Of a stretch of 64,000 bases of DNA, positions 37,380 to 46,936 are shown piece by piece. Source of the stretch: Pseudomonas asuensis (lineage in GTDB: Bacteria; Pseudomonadota; Gammaproteobacteria; Pseudomonadales; Pseudomonadaceae); assembly GCF_014646755.1 (NCBI RefSeq), contig NZ_BMNW01000007.1, positions 269,956 to 333,955 on the forward strand, written 5' to 3'. Under the pieces are notes generated by a model. That model did no database searches, was not told the origin of the DNA, and worked only from the letters and a program-made list of their open reading frames with translations. The position numbers and the translations under genes were made by a program. Numbering within the stretch: position 1 is the first letter of the stretch; each line of letters begins with the position of its first letter.

Positions 37380-37805
37380 TTAGGCTAATCTTTTTTGGAA
37401 AAAGAAGCGCTTATGCTCTGATGGGAAATTATCAAGGTGACCAAACTCAGTGAAGCCATGTTTTTGGTAGAAAGCTGGCGCTTGGAAGTCAAAGGTATCA
37501 AGCCATATTCCGATGCAGCCTTTCTCACGGGCAACGTCCTCAGCCATATTTATCAGCCGTGAGCCTATGCCTTGGCCCCTCGCTTCTTCAGGTATGGCTA
37601 GCAACTCAATGAATAACCAACGATAAAATATCTCTCCATAGAGCCCTCCAATGATTTCATCAGTGTTCTCGTCGCGGACCAGCAGAGCGATTGATTCTGG
37701 TTTTGGATCGCCCGCTTTAGAAAAATTATGAGCCCGTAGAGGCTTAAGAATAGCCGAGCGGTCATCTTCTTTGGGATGGGTCTTGATTTCGATACGCGTA
37801 CTCAT
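37380..37805 (-). CDS. GNAT-family N-acetyltransferase
   Basis: The 141-residue protein reads as a complete single GNAT domain. SIALLVRDENTDEIIGGLYG forms the central strands, LLAIPEEARGQGIGSRLINM is the acetyl-CoA loop (about 70-90), and FQAPAFYQKHGFTEFG marks the end. AGGAC lies seven bases before the ATG. The substrate is unknown. The gene is isolated. Confidence 0.9.
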   Translation of the reverse strand: MSTRIEIKTHPKEDDRSAILKPLRAHNFSKAGDPKPESIALLVRDENTDEIIGGLYGEIFYRWLFIELLAIPEEARGQGIGSRLINMAEDVAREKGCIGIWLDTFDFQAPAFYQKHGFTEFGHLDNFPSEHKRFFFQKRLA

Positions 37806-38676
37806 TCGATAGTCCTTTCGTGGCTGACAGGAGTGCCATGTATTAAGGCTTAAAGCTTAAACAGATTACAAGAAGCAGTTCTTTATTTTTTAAATCTAGA
37901 TAGATATTTATAGCGCCGAGTAATATGCCGGTTTATAGCTGATTGTCTATCCGGAAAGTATGTAGAACTTACAAGTCTTGAGTTTGCCGAGATAGGCTAG
38001 ATTTAATCGCTCGCAGTTATTAGAGTCACAAAGTATTCGCTCGTGAATTATTCAGGCTTTTATCCTATTACAGGCAGCAGAAGCCAGGGCAGTAGTTCAA
38101 AATAAGCCTTTCATGTTTTTCGTTATGGATTCCTCGATAACCTCAATGCCCGCGGCCTCTTCCTTATCGCCATTATGGTTGCGTTTATAATCTGCAGGGC
38201 GAGAGAAATTAGATGAATAATGTGCAGTGTGGTTGGCTGATAGTTCTGGGGGAAATAATCCCTGTGTACTCTTTCGATTCAAGTGGTTAATTGTAGACTA
38301 TGCCGTAAAATAACTTTAGGAGGCTTGGATTTGATAAGGATGAATTACCTAATAAACAGAAGGGTGTGCTTATCAAAGGGGGACTCTTTCCATAGTGGAG
38401 CACTAGCCAACAGGTGGAAAGATTTTCTGCGTGCGATACTAACCATGCGCGCTTGGCCCGTCTGGATCAGAGCCTGAAGTTCATCGCCTGATCCGAGATC
38501 TTGCTCGGTCATACCTTGCGCAGCTGTTTACCTTTATGCCGGAGGAGAGAGCCGGAAGGTAAGGGTGTCCTGACGGCCAGGGCTTTGTGAGTAAAGAGAT
38601 AGACTATTAACCACTCGACGACCTGCTGATCGTCGAGTGGGTACCGCAGGTGAGCCGCGCCAGTATGGGTGCGGCT
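37806..38676. other. Long intergenic stretch
   Basis: About 870 bases hold only short frames (minus 38097-38282, plus 38283-38477) without ribosome sites or family features. The left part is AT-rich. The hairpin at 38611-38640 probably ends the catabolic cluster. Confidence 0.4.
38611..38640 (-). terminator. Hairpin downstream of the aldehyde dehydrogenase gene
   Basis: CCACTCGACGA and TCGTCGAGTGG pair perfectly over 11 bases with an 8-base loop, 37 bases beyond the stop on the minus strand. The T-tract is weak (TTAATAG). Confidence 0.6.
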
Positions 38677-40110
38677 TCAGCCCAGGCAACGCGTCACATG
38701 TTTGACCGATTGGTAAGAGGCTAGTCCCCAAGGCCCGAGTTCACGGCCGATACCGCTGCCCTTAGTGCCACCCCATGAAGTTTCAACGAAAACCGCCTGG
38801 ATAGAGTTAATCCACACATGACCGACCTCCAGGGCCTCGGCGATCCGCTCGGCACGCTGCAGATCGGCGCTGGCGACGGTGGCAACCAAGCCAAAGCGGC
38901 TGTCGTTAGCCAGGGCTATTGCCTCCGCCTCGCTATCAAACCGGCGAGCACAAAGCACCGGGCCAAAAATTTCCTCGACCCATAAACGGCTGTCGGTTGG
39001 CACATCGACATAGAGTGTTGGAGCAACGAACCAGCCTTGACGATCCAGGGTTGTACCGCCGGCCAGGCAGTTGAGGTTTTCCTCTTGGGCGATGGCAAAG
39101 TATTCCCCGACCTTACGCCATTGCGCATCGCTGCTCAGTGGGCCCATCTCGACCTCTTCAGTGAGCGGATTGCCGACGCGCATCTTTTTCATAGCCTCTG
39201 CCAAGCGGGGCAGGAGTGCACCGGCAATGCCGTTTTGAACCAGAAGACGGGAGGTGGCCGAACACATTTGCCCCGCGTTCCAGCAGATACCGGCGATGAT
39301 CCATTCAATGGCCTGATCGACATCGCAATCATCGAAAACAATGATCGCTGACTTCCCCCCTAGCTCAAGAGTTACAGGCCGACAATGGTCGGCAGCACTA
39401 TGCATGACCTGGCTTCCAACAGTGTTACTGCCGGTAAAAGACAGTTTGTCGAGCCCGGCGTGGGTGCTCAGGGCCCCACCGACTGTTGCTTTGCCTCCGA
39501 CGATATTCAGCACGCCCGCAGGTAGATCCAGCTCGTCGGCAATATGGCCATAGGTCTGCTCAATCAGCGGGGTAACCTCTGAGGGTTTCAATACCACGGT
39601 ACAACCGGCCGCCAAAGCTGGCGCGATCTTCCAGGCGCTGGTCACCAGAGGGAAGTTCCAGGGCACGATCAGGCCGACCACGCCAATCGCTTCCAACCGC
39701 GTGTGGGCGCTGAACCCAGGGGCAGCCAAGGCGACAGGGCGATTCTGCTGATCAGCCAGGCCTTCGGCGAGATGGGCGTAATAGCCAAAGGTTGCTATGG
39801 CGTCGTCGATATCGATTTCGGCCTCGTGGCGCGGCTTGCCGTTGTTGCGCATCTGCACGTCGATCAGCGCCTCGCGCCGCCTGCTTATGCTTTCAGCGAA
39901 GCCGCGTAGGTATCCGGCCCGTTCGCCAGTTGCGCTGGCCTTCCAGGCGGGTAGCGCCTGGCGGGCGGCGTTTACGGCTTGGTCGACCTGGCCAACGCTG
40001 GCGGCGCGAAGCTCGGTGAAAGGGTGGGCGCGTGATGGATCGAAAACGCTGAGGATGTCAGTGCCTTCGCCAGCGACCCAGTGGCCGCCAATGTAGTGAG
40101 GTGTGTTCAT
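38677..40110 (-). CDS. NAD(P)-dependent aldehyde dehydrogenase (aminoaldehyde/betaine-aldehyde type)
   Basis: The 477-residue enzyme has the family landmarks: oxyanion Asn in VPWNFPLV (Asn152), cofactor Lys in VLKPSEVTP, Glu249 in TLELGGKSA and catalytic Cys283 in NAGQMCSATSR. The C-terminal half includes EEIFGPVL. These features place it near betaine-aldehyde and 4-aminobutyraldehyde dehydrogenases (PuuC/KauB relatives). In a cluster with guanidinobutyrase it could oxidise 4-guanidinobutyraldehyde or 4-aminobutyraldehyde, producing the substrate for, or acting beside, that enzyme; this is inference. GGAG precedes the ATG. A 220-base gap separates it from the symporter gene, so it may have its own promoter. 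Confidence 0.9.
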   Translation of the reverse strand: MNTPHYIGGHWVAGEGTDILSVFDPSRAHPFTELRAASVGQVDQAVNAARQALPAWKASATGERAGYLRGFAESISRRREALIDVQMRNNGKPRHEAEIDIDDAIATFGYYAHLAEGLADQQNRPVALAAPGFSAHTRLEAIGVVGLIVPWNFPLVTSAWKIAPALAAGCTVVLKPSEVTPLIEQTYGHIADELDLPAGVLNIVGGKATVGGALSTHAGLDKLSFTGSNTVGSQVMHSAADHCRPVTLELGGKSAIIVFDDCDVDQAIEWIIAGICWNAGQMCSATSRLLVQNGIAGALLPRLAEAMKKMRVGNPLTEEVEMGPLSSDAQWRKVGEYFAIAQEENLNCLAGGTTLDRQGWFVAPTLYVDVPTDSRLWVEEIFGPVLCARRFDSEAEAIALANDSRFGLVATVASADLQRAERIAEALEVGHVWINSIQAVFVETSWGGTKGSGIGRELGPWGLASYQSVKHVTRCLG

Positions 40111-40332
40111 GTTGAGACTCCAGCAGCCGCGCCTAAGCGCGACAGAAGATAGCCTGCATGCGTTGATTCAGCATCTGCAGGCACTCGGGTTAAAGGACGA
40201 AGAGGAGCAGGGTGTTAACACCCAAGGTCTGTAGTTGCCTGACAGCCAATTCTTCGCAGGTGGTCATGTCGTGCTTCTTTGGGTGGACATTGACGTGCCG
40301 GCCCCGGTTGGCCGGCACGATGACCGCCTTGC

Positions 40333-41712
40333 TCAGGCGATGCTGACAGCGCGTGGCTGAGGCCGGCTGAGCAGGCTGCCTACAACAAAGGCAAGCAGAC
40401 CGACGGCCAGGCTGTAGTAGATCGGCGTATTTGCTTCCAAACCATCCTTGAACATGAATACCAAGGCCGTGCCGCAGCCCAGGGCCATGCTGGCGACAGC
40501 ACCGGTGGTGGTGGCGCGCTTCCAGTAGATAGCGCCAAGCATAGGGATCAGGATGCCGCCGACCAATAGGTTATAGGCCAGAGTCAAGGCACCGATTACG
40601 TCATTGACAATCAGCGCGATCATCAGCATCAACAGTCCGGTGAGAAAGGTAAACGTACGGGTCATGCCCAGGCTGGACGATCGGCCACCACGCAACTTCG
40701 GTAATAGGTCTTCAGTCACCGTTGTCGAAGCGGCTAACAAACAGGCGCTAGCAGTAGACATCATTGCAGCCAGCGCGGCGGCGATCACCAGGCCGCGGAT
40801 GCCATCAGGAAGGGTGCTCTGAACGATTGCGGCAAAGGCATTGTTTGCGTTGTCCAAGTCAGGCAGTAGTATCTTGGCGCACATGCCGATCAGCGCCCCA
40901 ACCAAGCCATAGATTACGCAATACACGCCAGCCAGGCTTCCGGCCACGCGGGCTACGCTTTCACTGCGCGCAGTGAACACGCGCTGCCAGATATCCTGAC
41001 CGATGAGACTGCCAAAGAAGTAGATCAGGAAGTAAGTGACGATGGTATCGTAGCCAATAGTGGTCAGGCCAAACGCTGTATCGGGTAGTTTCGCTGTGAG
41101 CTGGTCCCAACCGCCGACGCGGGACAGGCAAATCGGCAGTAGCACAAACATCAGGCCAATCGTTTTGATCACGAACTGTACGATGTCGGTAAGGGTCAGC
41201 GACCACATACCGCCGATGCTCGAATACACCACTACCACGCCGCCAGCCAGTAAAACCGCGCCCCAGAAGGGCAAATCAAACAGGACCTGCAGCACAGTAC
41301 CGCTGGCGAGGATTGATACCACGGCAGTCATCAATGCGTAGACGAACATCACCACGGCGCTGGTCTGGCGCGCCATAGGTGTGTAGCGACGCTCGAGAAC
41401 CTGGGTGACGGTGTAGATGCGCAGCTTGAGCAGCGGTTTTGCGAGAAACAGATTGAGCATGATAATGCCGGTTCCCAGGGCAGCGCAGAGCCAGAAACCG
41501 GAGATACCGTGCACATAGCCCAGGCGAACGGTACCCACTGTGGCGGCACCGCCTAGTACCGTGGTTGCCATCGTACCCATGTATAAGGCAGGGCCAAGAT
41601 TGCGTCCTGCGACAAGATAATCCTCCTGATTCCGTGCGCGACGCATGCCGTACCAGCCGAGCAGCAGCATGCCGGTGGCATAAATGACAACTACAGAGAT
41701 ATCAAGAATCAT
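40333..41712 (-). CDS. Sodium:solute symporter family transporter
   Basis: The ATG at 41712 overlaps the stop of the upstream permease gene (ATGA), giving 459 residues that begin MILDISVVVIYATGMLLLGW. A longer frame from 41844 would only add a polar stretch read inside the other gene. Thirteen hydrophobic segments fit the SSS/LeuT-like fold, with the family start YGMRRARNQEDYLVAGRNLG and the sodium-site region MSTASACLLAASTTVTEDLL. The substrate cannot be read from sequence. In this cluster it should import a guanidino compound, polyamine or amino acid. Overlap implies translational coupling with the NCS1 permease. Confidence 0.9.
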   Translation of the reverse strand: MILDISVVVIYATGMLLLGWYGMRRARNQEDYLVAGRNLGPALYMGTMATTVLGGAATVGTVRLGYVHGISGFWLCAALGTGIIMLNLFLAKPLLKLRIYTVTQVLERRYTPMARQTSAVVMFVYALMTAVVSILASGTVLQVLFDLPFWGAVLLAGGVVVVYSSIGGMWSLTLTDIVQFVIKTIGLMFVLLPICLSRVGGWDQLTAKLPDTAFGLTTIGYDTIVTYFLIYFFGSLIGQDIWQRVFTARSESVARVAGSLAGVYCVIYGLVGALIGMCAKILLPDLDNANNAFAAIVQSTLPDGIRGLVIAAALAAMMSTASACLLAASTTVTEDLLPKLRGGRSSSLGMTRTFTFLTGLLMLMIALIVNDVIGALTLAYNLLVGGILIPMLGAIYWKRATTTGAVASMALGCGTALVFMFKDGLEANTPIYYSLAVGLLAFVVGSLLSRPQPRAVSIA

Positions 41713-43283
41713 GGCGCCGCTCCCATTGTGCTGGCGGAAGCCTGGACGCATGGTGCCTGCTCTGCGGAAGGAACGGCTAAGCGATCGGCGAGTCGGGCGT
41801 CGTGCTGGGGCAGCGTGGGATTGCTTTTCATGCGTACCCAACACGGGCCAGCCGGGCCATAGACGCTGGCCGGCTCCGGGAACAGATTGAGCAGGCTGAT
41901 GTAGAGCACGGTCGCGATGCCCAGGGTGATTGGCAAACTGACGTCAATGCCACCTGCAAGCTCACCTAACGGGCCGACGAACTGGCCAGGAAGGTTGACA
42001 AAGCACAGACCCACGGCCGCGCTTGGAATCCAGGCACCGAGACCGCGCCAGTTCCAGCCATGCTGGAACCAGTAGCGGCCGCCATGCTCGCCACGGGTGA
42101 ATACCTGTAGGTCATCGGGGTGATAGAAGCCGCGACGCGTGATCAGACCGAGAATCATGATCACCATCCACGGGCTGGTACAGGTGACGATCAGGACGGC
42201 GAAAGTAGACACGCTTTGCACCAGATTAAAGGCGAACCGGCCAACGAAGATGAGCGCGATGGCTGCCACGCCAATCAACAAGGTTGCACCCGCCCGGCTC
42301 ATCAGCCGCGGGAACAGGCTCGACATGTCCAGCCCGGTGCCATAGAGCGACGTAGTGCCGGTGGACATGCCACCGATCACGGCGATCAGGCAGACCGGCA
42401 GAAAGAACCAAGTCGGGGAAATGGCTAGCAGGCCGCCTACATAATTGTTGGCTTCGATGTACTGCGGCGCCTGAGTCGCCACAAGGGTGGCGGTACATAG
42501 ACCAAACATGAAGGGGATCAGGGTGCCGGTCTGGGCGGCAAGCACTGCCAGCATGGTTCGGCGTTTAGGTGTATGCCGAGGAATATAACGCGACCAGTCG
42601 CCGAGAAAGGCGCCAAAGGAAACCGGGTTGCTCATGGCGAGCAGCGCCGCGCCAATGAACGCAGCCCAGAAACCCGGCTGCTCCATATTGAGATTACCCG
42701 CGTAGCTGGGATCGAATGGCCCGGCGAACGCAACGATGCCCAGCAGGAACAACAGGCTGGACGCCCAAACGGCGATCTTGTTGACCCACAGCATGAAGCG
42801 AAAGCCGTAGATGCACACTATCAATACCAAGAGAGCGAACAGGCCATAGGCCAAGCCCAGTGTCAGGTCTGTTTCCGGCAGGCCAATCAGTCGTTTGGCG
42901 CCGCCAATCAGGGCGTCACCAGAGCTCCAAACCGACAGCGAAAAGAAGGCTGCGGCAGTAAGCAGCGAGAGAAAGGAGCCGACTATGCGCCCGTGCACAC
43001 CAAAATGGGCACCGGACGAGACGGCGTTGTTAGTGCCGTTCAACACGCCAAACAAGCCCATGGGAGCAAGAATCAGGGCGCCTACCGCCACGCCGAGAAC
43101 AATGGCCCATACGCCTGCCTGGAAGGACAGACCGAACAGTACCGGGAAGCTACCCAGGACGGCTGTGGCGAAGGTGTTTGCACCGCCGAAAATCAGGCGG
43201 AACAGGTCAGACGGGGTAGCATTGCGTTGACTATCGGGAATCTGTTCGACACCGAAAGTTTCGATGCGCGTCGAATGGCTCAT
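41709..43283 (-). CDS. NCS1-family permease (purine/cytosine permease type)
   Basis: The 524-residue membrane protein shows the 12-helix plan of nucleobase:cation symporter-1 proteins. The N terminus ends in DLFRLIFGGANTFATAVLGS, then helix 1 and the loop GLFGVLNGTNNAVSSGAHFG. FGAFLGDWSRYIPRHTPKRR is a strong family signature between helices 6 and 7. NCS1 members carry purines, cytosine, hydantoins or thiamine; in this context a guanidino substrate is possible. GGAGAAACAC precedes the ATG. The last 40 residues are polar and unusual in length. Confidence 0.9.
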   Translation of the reverse strand: MSHSTRIETFGVEQIPDSQRNATPSDLFRLIFGGANTFATAVLGSFPVLFGLSFQAGVWAIVLGVAVGALILAPMGLFGVLNGTNNAVSSGAHFGVHGRIVGSFLSLLTAAAFFSLSVWSSGDALIGGAKRLIGLPETDLTLGLAYGLFALLVLIVCIYGFRFMLWVNKIAVWASSLLFLLGIVAFAGPFDPSYAGNLNMEQPGFWAAFIGAALLAMSNPVSFGAFLGDWSRYIPRHTPKRRTMLAVLAAQTGTLIPFMFGLCTATLVATQAPQYIEANNYVGGLLAISPTWFFLPVCLIAVIGGMSTGTTSLYGTGLDMSSLFPRLMSRAGATLLIGVAAIALIFVGRFAFNLVQSVSTFAVLIVTCTSPWMVIMILGLITRRGFYHPDDLQVFTRGEHGGRYWFQHGWNWRGLGAWIPSAAVGLCFVNLPGQFVGPLGELAGGIDVSLPITLGIATVLYISLLNLFPEPASVYGPAGPCWVRMKSNPTLPQHDARLADRLAVPSAEQAPCVQASASTMGAAP

Positions 43284-43477
43284 GTGTTTCTCCAGCGCCT
43301 ATCACATTTTTATTAGAGCAGCGCAGGCACGCCGCCCTCGTTATTCACCCCTGACAGTTGTCAGGTGGTGGTGCATTGGCAATACGGCAAAGCCGCGAGG
43401 AGCCGACTGGGCTCCAATACCCGCAAGGGTGGTGTATCCGACATGGCGAGCTTCAAGTGGCTCGCTCATGCCTGTTT

Positions 43478-43867
43478 TCAGCTCGTACTTGGCGCTGATA
43501 AATGCTCGTGGCAAGCCAGCCACCGTGCTCCGTCGTAGCGGAACACAATAGTCTCCCGTTCGCTAAGGTGTAGTTCGTCACCGCCGGTGCGTAGGTGCGT
43601 GGCGACGTCATGAATAAAGATGGCTATATCGCCCTGTATGCTTACATGGGCGTTGCTTGAGCGGCAGCCGAGCACAGCAAACCCCTCTGCCTGCCATTGC
43701 TGCCATAGCGTGAAATATTCACGGCGTGACAGAAGAGGCCTCTCCAGAGTGTGGAAAACGAAGGTGGCCTCCTCGCTGAAGCAGGCGAAATAGCGGGCCG
43801 TGTCGTTGCTAGCAAAGGCAGCTACCAGCTCAGTGGCGGCTGTTTGGACCTCGCCCTCACGGCTCAT
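43478..43867 (-). CDS. SnoaL-like/DUF4440 NTF2-fold protein
   Basis: The ATG at 43867 overlaps the guanidinobutyrase stop by four bases and gives 129 residues starting MSREGEVQTAATELVAAFAS. The NTF2-like cone is clear: YFACFSEEATFVFHTLERPL, then SIQGDIAIFIHDVATHL and ETIVFRYDGARWLACHEHLS. The His in the final strand could lie in the pocket. Relatives include calcium/calmodulin-kinase association-like domains and small isomerases. No reaction can be assigned. Coupling to gbuA suggests a role in the same pathway. Confidence 0.82.
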   Translation of the reverse strand: MSREGEVQTAATELVAAFASNDTARYFACFSEEATFVFHTLERPLLSRREYFTLWQQWQAEGFAVLGCRSSNAHVSIQGDIAIFIHDVATHLRTGGDELHLSERETIVFRYDGARWLACHEHLSAPSTS

Positions 43868-44823
43868 CGCCGTACGACCCCTGGCAGCACGCAAAGCATC
43901 TCGTAGAGTAGGTTGGCGCCAAGCAGCGACGTGTTACCTGTAGTGTCGTAGGGCGGGGACACCTCAACCAGATCGCAACCGATCAGGTTTAAACCATGGC
44001 AACCCCGGATGATTTCCAGCGCCTGGATGGTCGTAAGACCACCCACTTCCGGCGTACCAGTGCCTGGCGCCCAGGCCGGATCGATGCCGTCAATGTCAAA
44101 GGACAAGTACACCGGGCCGCCATCGACTTTGGCGCGCACCTCTTCCATCAGCGGCGTCAGCGAGCGGTGCCAGCACTCTTCGGCCTGCACCACACGAAAG
44201 CCCTGATCACGGCTCCAGTTGAAATCGTCTGCAGTATAGCCCTGGGCTCGCAGTCCGATCTGCACCACTCGCTCGCTGTCGAGCAGCCCTTCCTCCTGGG
44301 CACGGCGAAAGGTTGTGCCGTGGGCGATTTTCTCGCCGAACATATGATCGTTAACATCAGCATGGGCATCGACATGCACCAGGCCAACCTTGCCATACTT
44401 CTTCTTCATTGCCCGAAGGATCGGCAGGGTCAGCGTGTGGTCACCGCCCAGGGTTAGCGGGATGATGTCTCGTTCGAGGATGCCATCGTAGTGCGCTTCA
44501 ATAATGCGCACGGCATCGAGCAGGTTGAAGGTGTTGATGGGCACATCACCGATATCAGCGACGTTCAGGGAGTCGAAGGGGGCAGCGCCGGTAGCCATGT
44601 TGTAGGGTCGTATCATCACCGATTCGCTACGGATCTGCCGGGGGCCGAAGCGAGTACCGGAGCGCAGCGAAGTACCAATGTCGAGGGGAATGCCGACGAA
44701 GGCAGCATCTAGCCTGTTCAGTTCATCGGGCGTCTGCACATGGGGTAGGCGCAGCATGGTGGCGATCCCGCCGAAACGGGGCATTTCATTACCGCCCAAG
44801 GGCTGGTGGAAACTGTTATCCAC
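43864..44823 (-). CDS. gbuA: Guanidinobutyrase (ureohydrolase family)
   Basis: A GTG at 44823 with TGAGG six bases upstream gives 319 residues beginning VDNSFHQPLGGNEMPRFGGI. From memory this N terminus and length match Pseudomonas GbuA, which hydrolyses 4-guanidinobutyrate to 4-aminobutyrate and urea using two manganese ions. Metal ligands are visible in GGDHT, VHVDAHADVND and SFDIDGIDP. An earlier start at 44835 would include the ribosome site. Agmatinase or guanidinopropionase activity remains possible, since the specificity loop cannot be judged by eye. In P. aeruginosa gbuA is controlled by a nearby LysR gene; none is adjacent here. Confidence 0.82.
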   Translation of the reverse strand: MDNSFHQPLGGNEMPRFGGIATMLRLPHVQTPDELNRLDAAFVGIPLDIGTSLRSGTRFGPRQIRSESVMIRPYNMATGAAPFDSLNVADIGDVPINTFNLLDAVRIIEAHYDGILERDIIPLTLGGDHTLTLPILRAMKKKYGKVGLVHVDAHADVNDHMFGEKIAHGTTFRRAQEEGLLDSERVVQIGLRAQGYTADDFNWSRDQGFRVVQAEECWHRSLTPLMEEVRAKVDGGPVYLSFDIDGIDPAWAPGTGTPEVGGLTTIQALEIIRGCHGLNLIGCDLVEVSPPYDTTGNTSLLGANLLYEMLCVLPGVVRR

Positions 44824-45579
44824 GATAGGCCTCACGATTTTGTTGTGTACTTGTAAGGATTCTGTTCTGGGAATAGGGCGTGATAAATCCCTATTGGCAA
44901 ATAATTAGTTCAGAGATTTCTAAACTATTGGCAGGCGTTCGGCGTGGTTAGTGAACCCTATGAAGTCTCATCATGCTGTCTGCATTGCCCGATGTGAACC
45001 TGTTACTCATCCCTGCGTAGTGCGCATTAAGGTTCTGCAGCGGTCTAGACAGCGTTGAAGAACATCCACTTAATCTGCACCTATATAAGCCCGCTGAAAG
45101 CAGTGCTCGGTATCGTCTTCTGCCCCCTTCGTAACTAATCCCATTCTTACCAAGGATCAAAACGGTATAGCTGCATAAATACTGAGGAGCCAGTAAGTAT
45201 CTTTTTTAAGTAACTTGCATAGATGCTGGGGCTAAAATCTTCTTTAAGTTATTTATTCCGCTGCGTGATTGCTATCACGTTTTAGGCTGACAAAGGGCAC
45301 AAAATGGTCTCTCGAATGATAGTATTTGGCCATCATTTGGCGATAAATACTTTTGAGAAATCACAGGGAAGGGTAAGGAAACTCATGGAAACCAGAGCCA
45401 GCTTGACCCATTCAAGCTGCAAGACATGCAGCGATCTAGAGCATTAAGAGCTTGGCAGCGTTTAATCCTTATGAGCAATGCATAAGTAAAAACGACGTAA
45501 ACATCCCTGCAGCTAAAACGGCGCCATTTATAAAGCCGTACCAAGCGTGTTAAGCATTCACCGATCGCTAAGGTTATTT
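44824..45579. other. Regulatory region between gbuA and the curlin genes
   Basis: These 755 bases hold the gbuA promoter at the left and the curlin promoter at the right. Visible items are a CRP-like palindrome (45263-45280), an inverted repeat CAGCTTGA/TCAAGCTG at 45399-45419, and a 20-codon frame at 45385-45447 with a fair ribosome site (TAAGGA) that may be a leader peptide. Confidence 0.5.
45263..45280. promoter_or_regulatory. CRP/Vfr-like palindromic site upstream of the curlin genes
   Basis: GCGTGATTGCTATCACGT contains CGTGA-N6-TCACG, a perfect palindrome one base per arm from the CRP/Vfr consensus TGTGA-N6-TCACA. It lies about 300 bases before the first curlin start. Confidence 0.55.
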
Positions 45580-46746
45580 ATGTTCCAGATCAAACCGCTC
45601 GCATTTGCAGTTCTGTCTATGGTCGCTACTCATGCATTGGCTGAAAGCAACGTAGCCAATGTCTCTCAAGCAGGCGAAAACAACCTGTTCAATGGCACCC
45701 AATCTGGTCAGAGCGGCAGGATTACTGCCTCACAAGATGGCGCTGGTAACAATGGCTATATTTATCAGGCCGGTGAAGAAAGCGATACTGAGGTGACTCA
45801 ACAGGGCATCAGCAATAATGCGTCTGTCTACAGCGCTGAAGGTTTAGCTAACACTACTTTTGTTGAGCAAGGCGGTGACACTAACACTGCTACCGTAAAT
45901 CAATATACGAACACGACTTCTCAGATCGACGTGGTTCAGGAGGGTTCAGCCAATAGCGTGAATACAGTCCAGAACAATACGCTCAGCTCTCACCAGAACG
46001 TTGAACAGCGTGGCAACAACAATACTTTAATTGCGAGCCAGAACGCCGATGTATCTCGTCAAAATGTTACTCAATTAGGTAACGATAACGCTACTGTTAT
46101 CTATCAAAATGACTCTAATCAGGTAGAAGCCGAGATCTATCAAGAGGGCCAAGGGAACAGCGCCTACATTGACCAGTACGCTATTGTTCTGTCCGATGCC
46201 TCCATCTACCAGACCGGTTATGCCAACACCACTAATGCCTACCAGCATAACGGCGATAACAACAGTGTAGTGGCTAATCAAAATGGCGGCTTTAACGTCT
46301 CTCGTGTAGATCAGGATGGTTCCAATAACCAATTCCGAACTACTCAGACGGGTGATCGCAATCTGATTAGTGGCCAGAATGGCGGCGTTTATATTGGTTC
46401 AACCAAGCAAGCAGGCAACTTGAACTTATTAGATGCCACTCAAACCGGTTCCGGTAACGAGTTGTTCTTTGACCAGGGCGGCAATTTGAACGCGCTGTCT
46501 GTCATACAGACTGGCGACTATAACGAGCTGGTCGGGTCCAGCACGGGTAACGGCGATATTGTCTCCGCTATTCAAGATGGCTTTAGGCAGATTACTCAGA
46601 TCAACCAGAACAACGACCTGAACATGGCAACAGTTTCCCAGACTGGCAGCTTTAACACTGTAAATATTGCTCAGACAACGGCTAACAACATAGTCAATGT
46701 CGTTCAGAACGGCACTAATAACTCAGCCACTATTACTCAGCACTGA
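45580..46746 (+). CDS. Long curlin-repeat amyloid-type protein 1 (388 aa)
   Basis: The ATG at 45580 starts a signal peptide (MFQIKPLAFAVLSMVATHAL, cleavage before ES). The whole mature part is a chain of roughly thirty 11-12-residue half-repeats of the curlin type, pattern QxGxxNxAxxxQ. Examples are QLGNDNATVIYQ, QEGQGNSAYIDQ and QTGSFNTVNIAQ. CsgA and CsgB of E. coli have about ten such strands in 130 residues, so this protein is almost three times as long. It is rich in Gln, Asn, Gly and Ser, with very few Lys or Arg, and should form a long beta-solenoid fibre subunit outside the cell. Its start and signal peptide resemble those of the next gene, which points to duplication. No csgE, csgF or csgG is nearby. 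Confidence 0.88.
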   Translation: MFQIKPLAFAVLSMVATHALAESNVANVSQAGENNLFNGTQSGQSGRITASQDGAGNNGYIYQAGEESDTEVTQQGISNNASVYSAEGLANTTFVEQGGDTNTATVNQYTNTTSQIDVVQEGSANSVNTVQNNTLSSHQNVEQRGNNNTLIASQNADVSRQNVTQLGNDNATVIYQNDSNQVEAEIYQEGQGNSAYIDQYAIVLSDASIYQTGYANTTNAYQHNGDNNSVVANQNGGFNVSRVDQDGSNNQFRTTQTGDRNLISGQNGGVYIGSTKQAGNLNLLDATQTGSGNELFFDQGGNLNALSVIQTGDYNELVGSSTGNGDIVSAIQDGFRQITQINQNNDLNMATVSQTGSFNTVNIAQTTANNIVNVVQNGTNNSATITQH

Positions 46747-46756
46747 GTCAGGCAAT

Positions 46757-46783
46757 GGAGCAGACCATGATTCCCTCTGCTCC
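46757..46783 (+). other. Hairpin between the two curlin genes
   Basis: GGAGCAGA and TCTGCTCC form an 8-base stem ten bases after the first stop. There is no T-tract, so it is more likely an RNA-stability or partial attenuation element than a full terminator. Confidence 0.5.
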
Positions 46784-46936
46784 TGAGCTTACACGGTCCA
46801 TCTGTTAGTGGCCCGTATTTGCGAACAACATTAAGGCCACCTTAAAGGAATCTTAACTGGCGGAATCACTTAGTGATCTCGTCACGTTGGAGCGTGAGGC
46901 TACAAAAGCCTTCAGTCATTCATGGAGATAAGAATT

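Noticed and set aside
38097..38477. Two short divergent frames in the 37.8-38.7 kb gap
   Set aside because: Starts lack ribosome sites and the sequences look random.
42573..43316. 247-codon plus-strand frame over the NCS1 permease
   Set aside because: Gln- and Arg-rich shadow of a membrane protein gene with a clear family signature.
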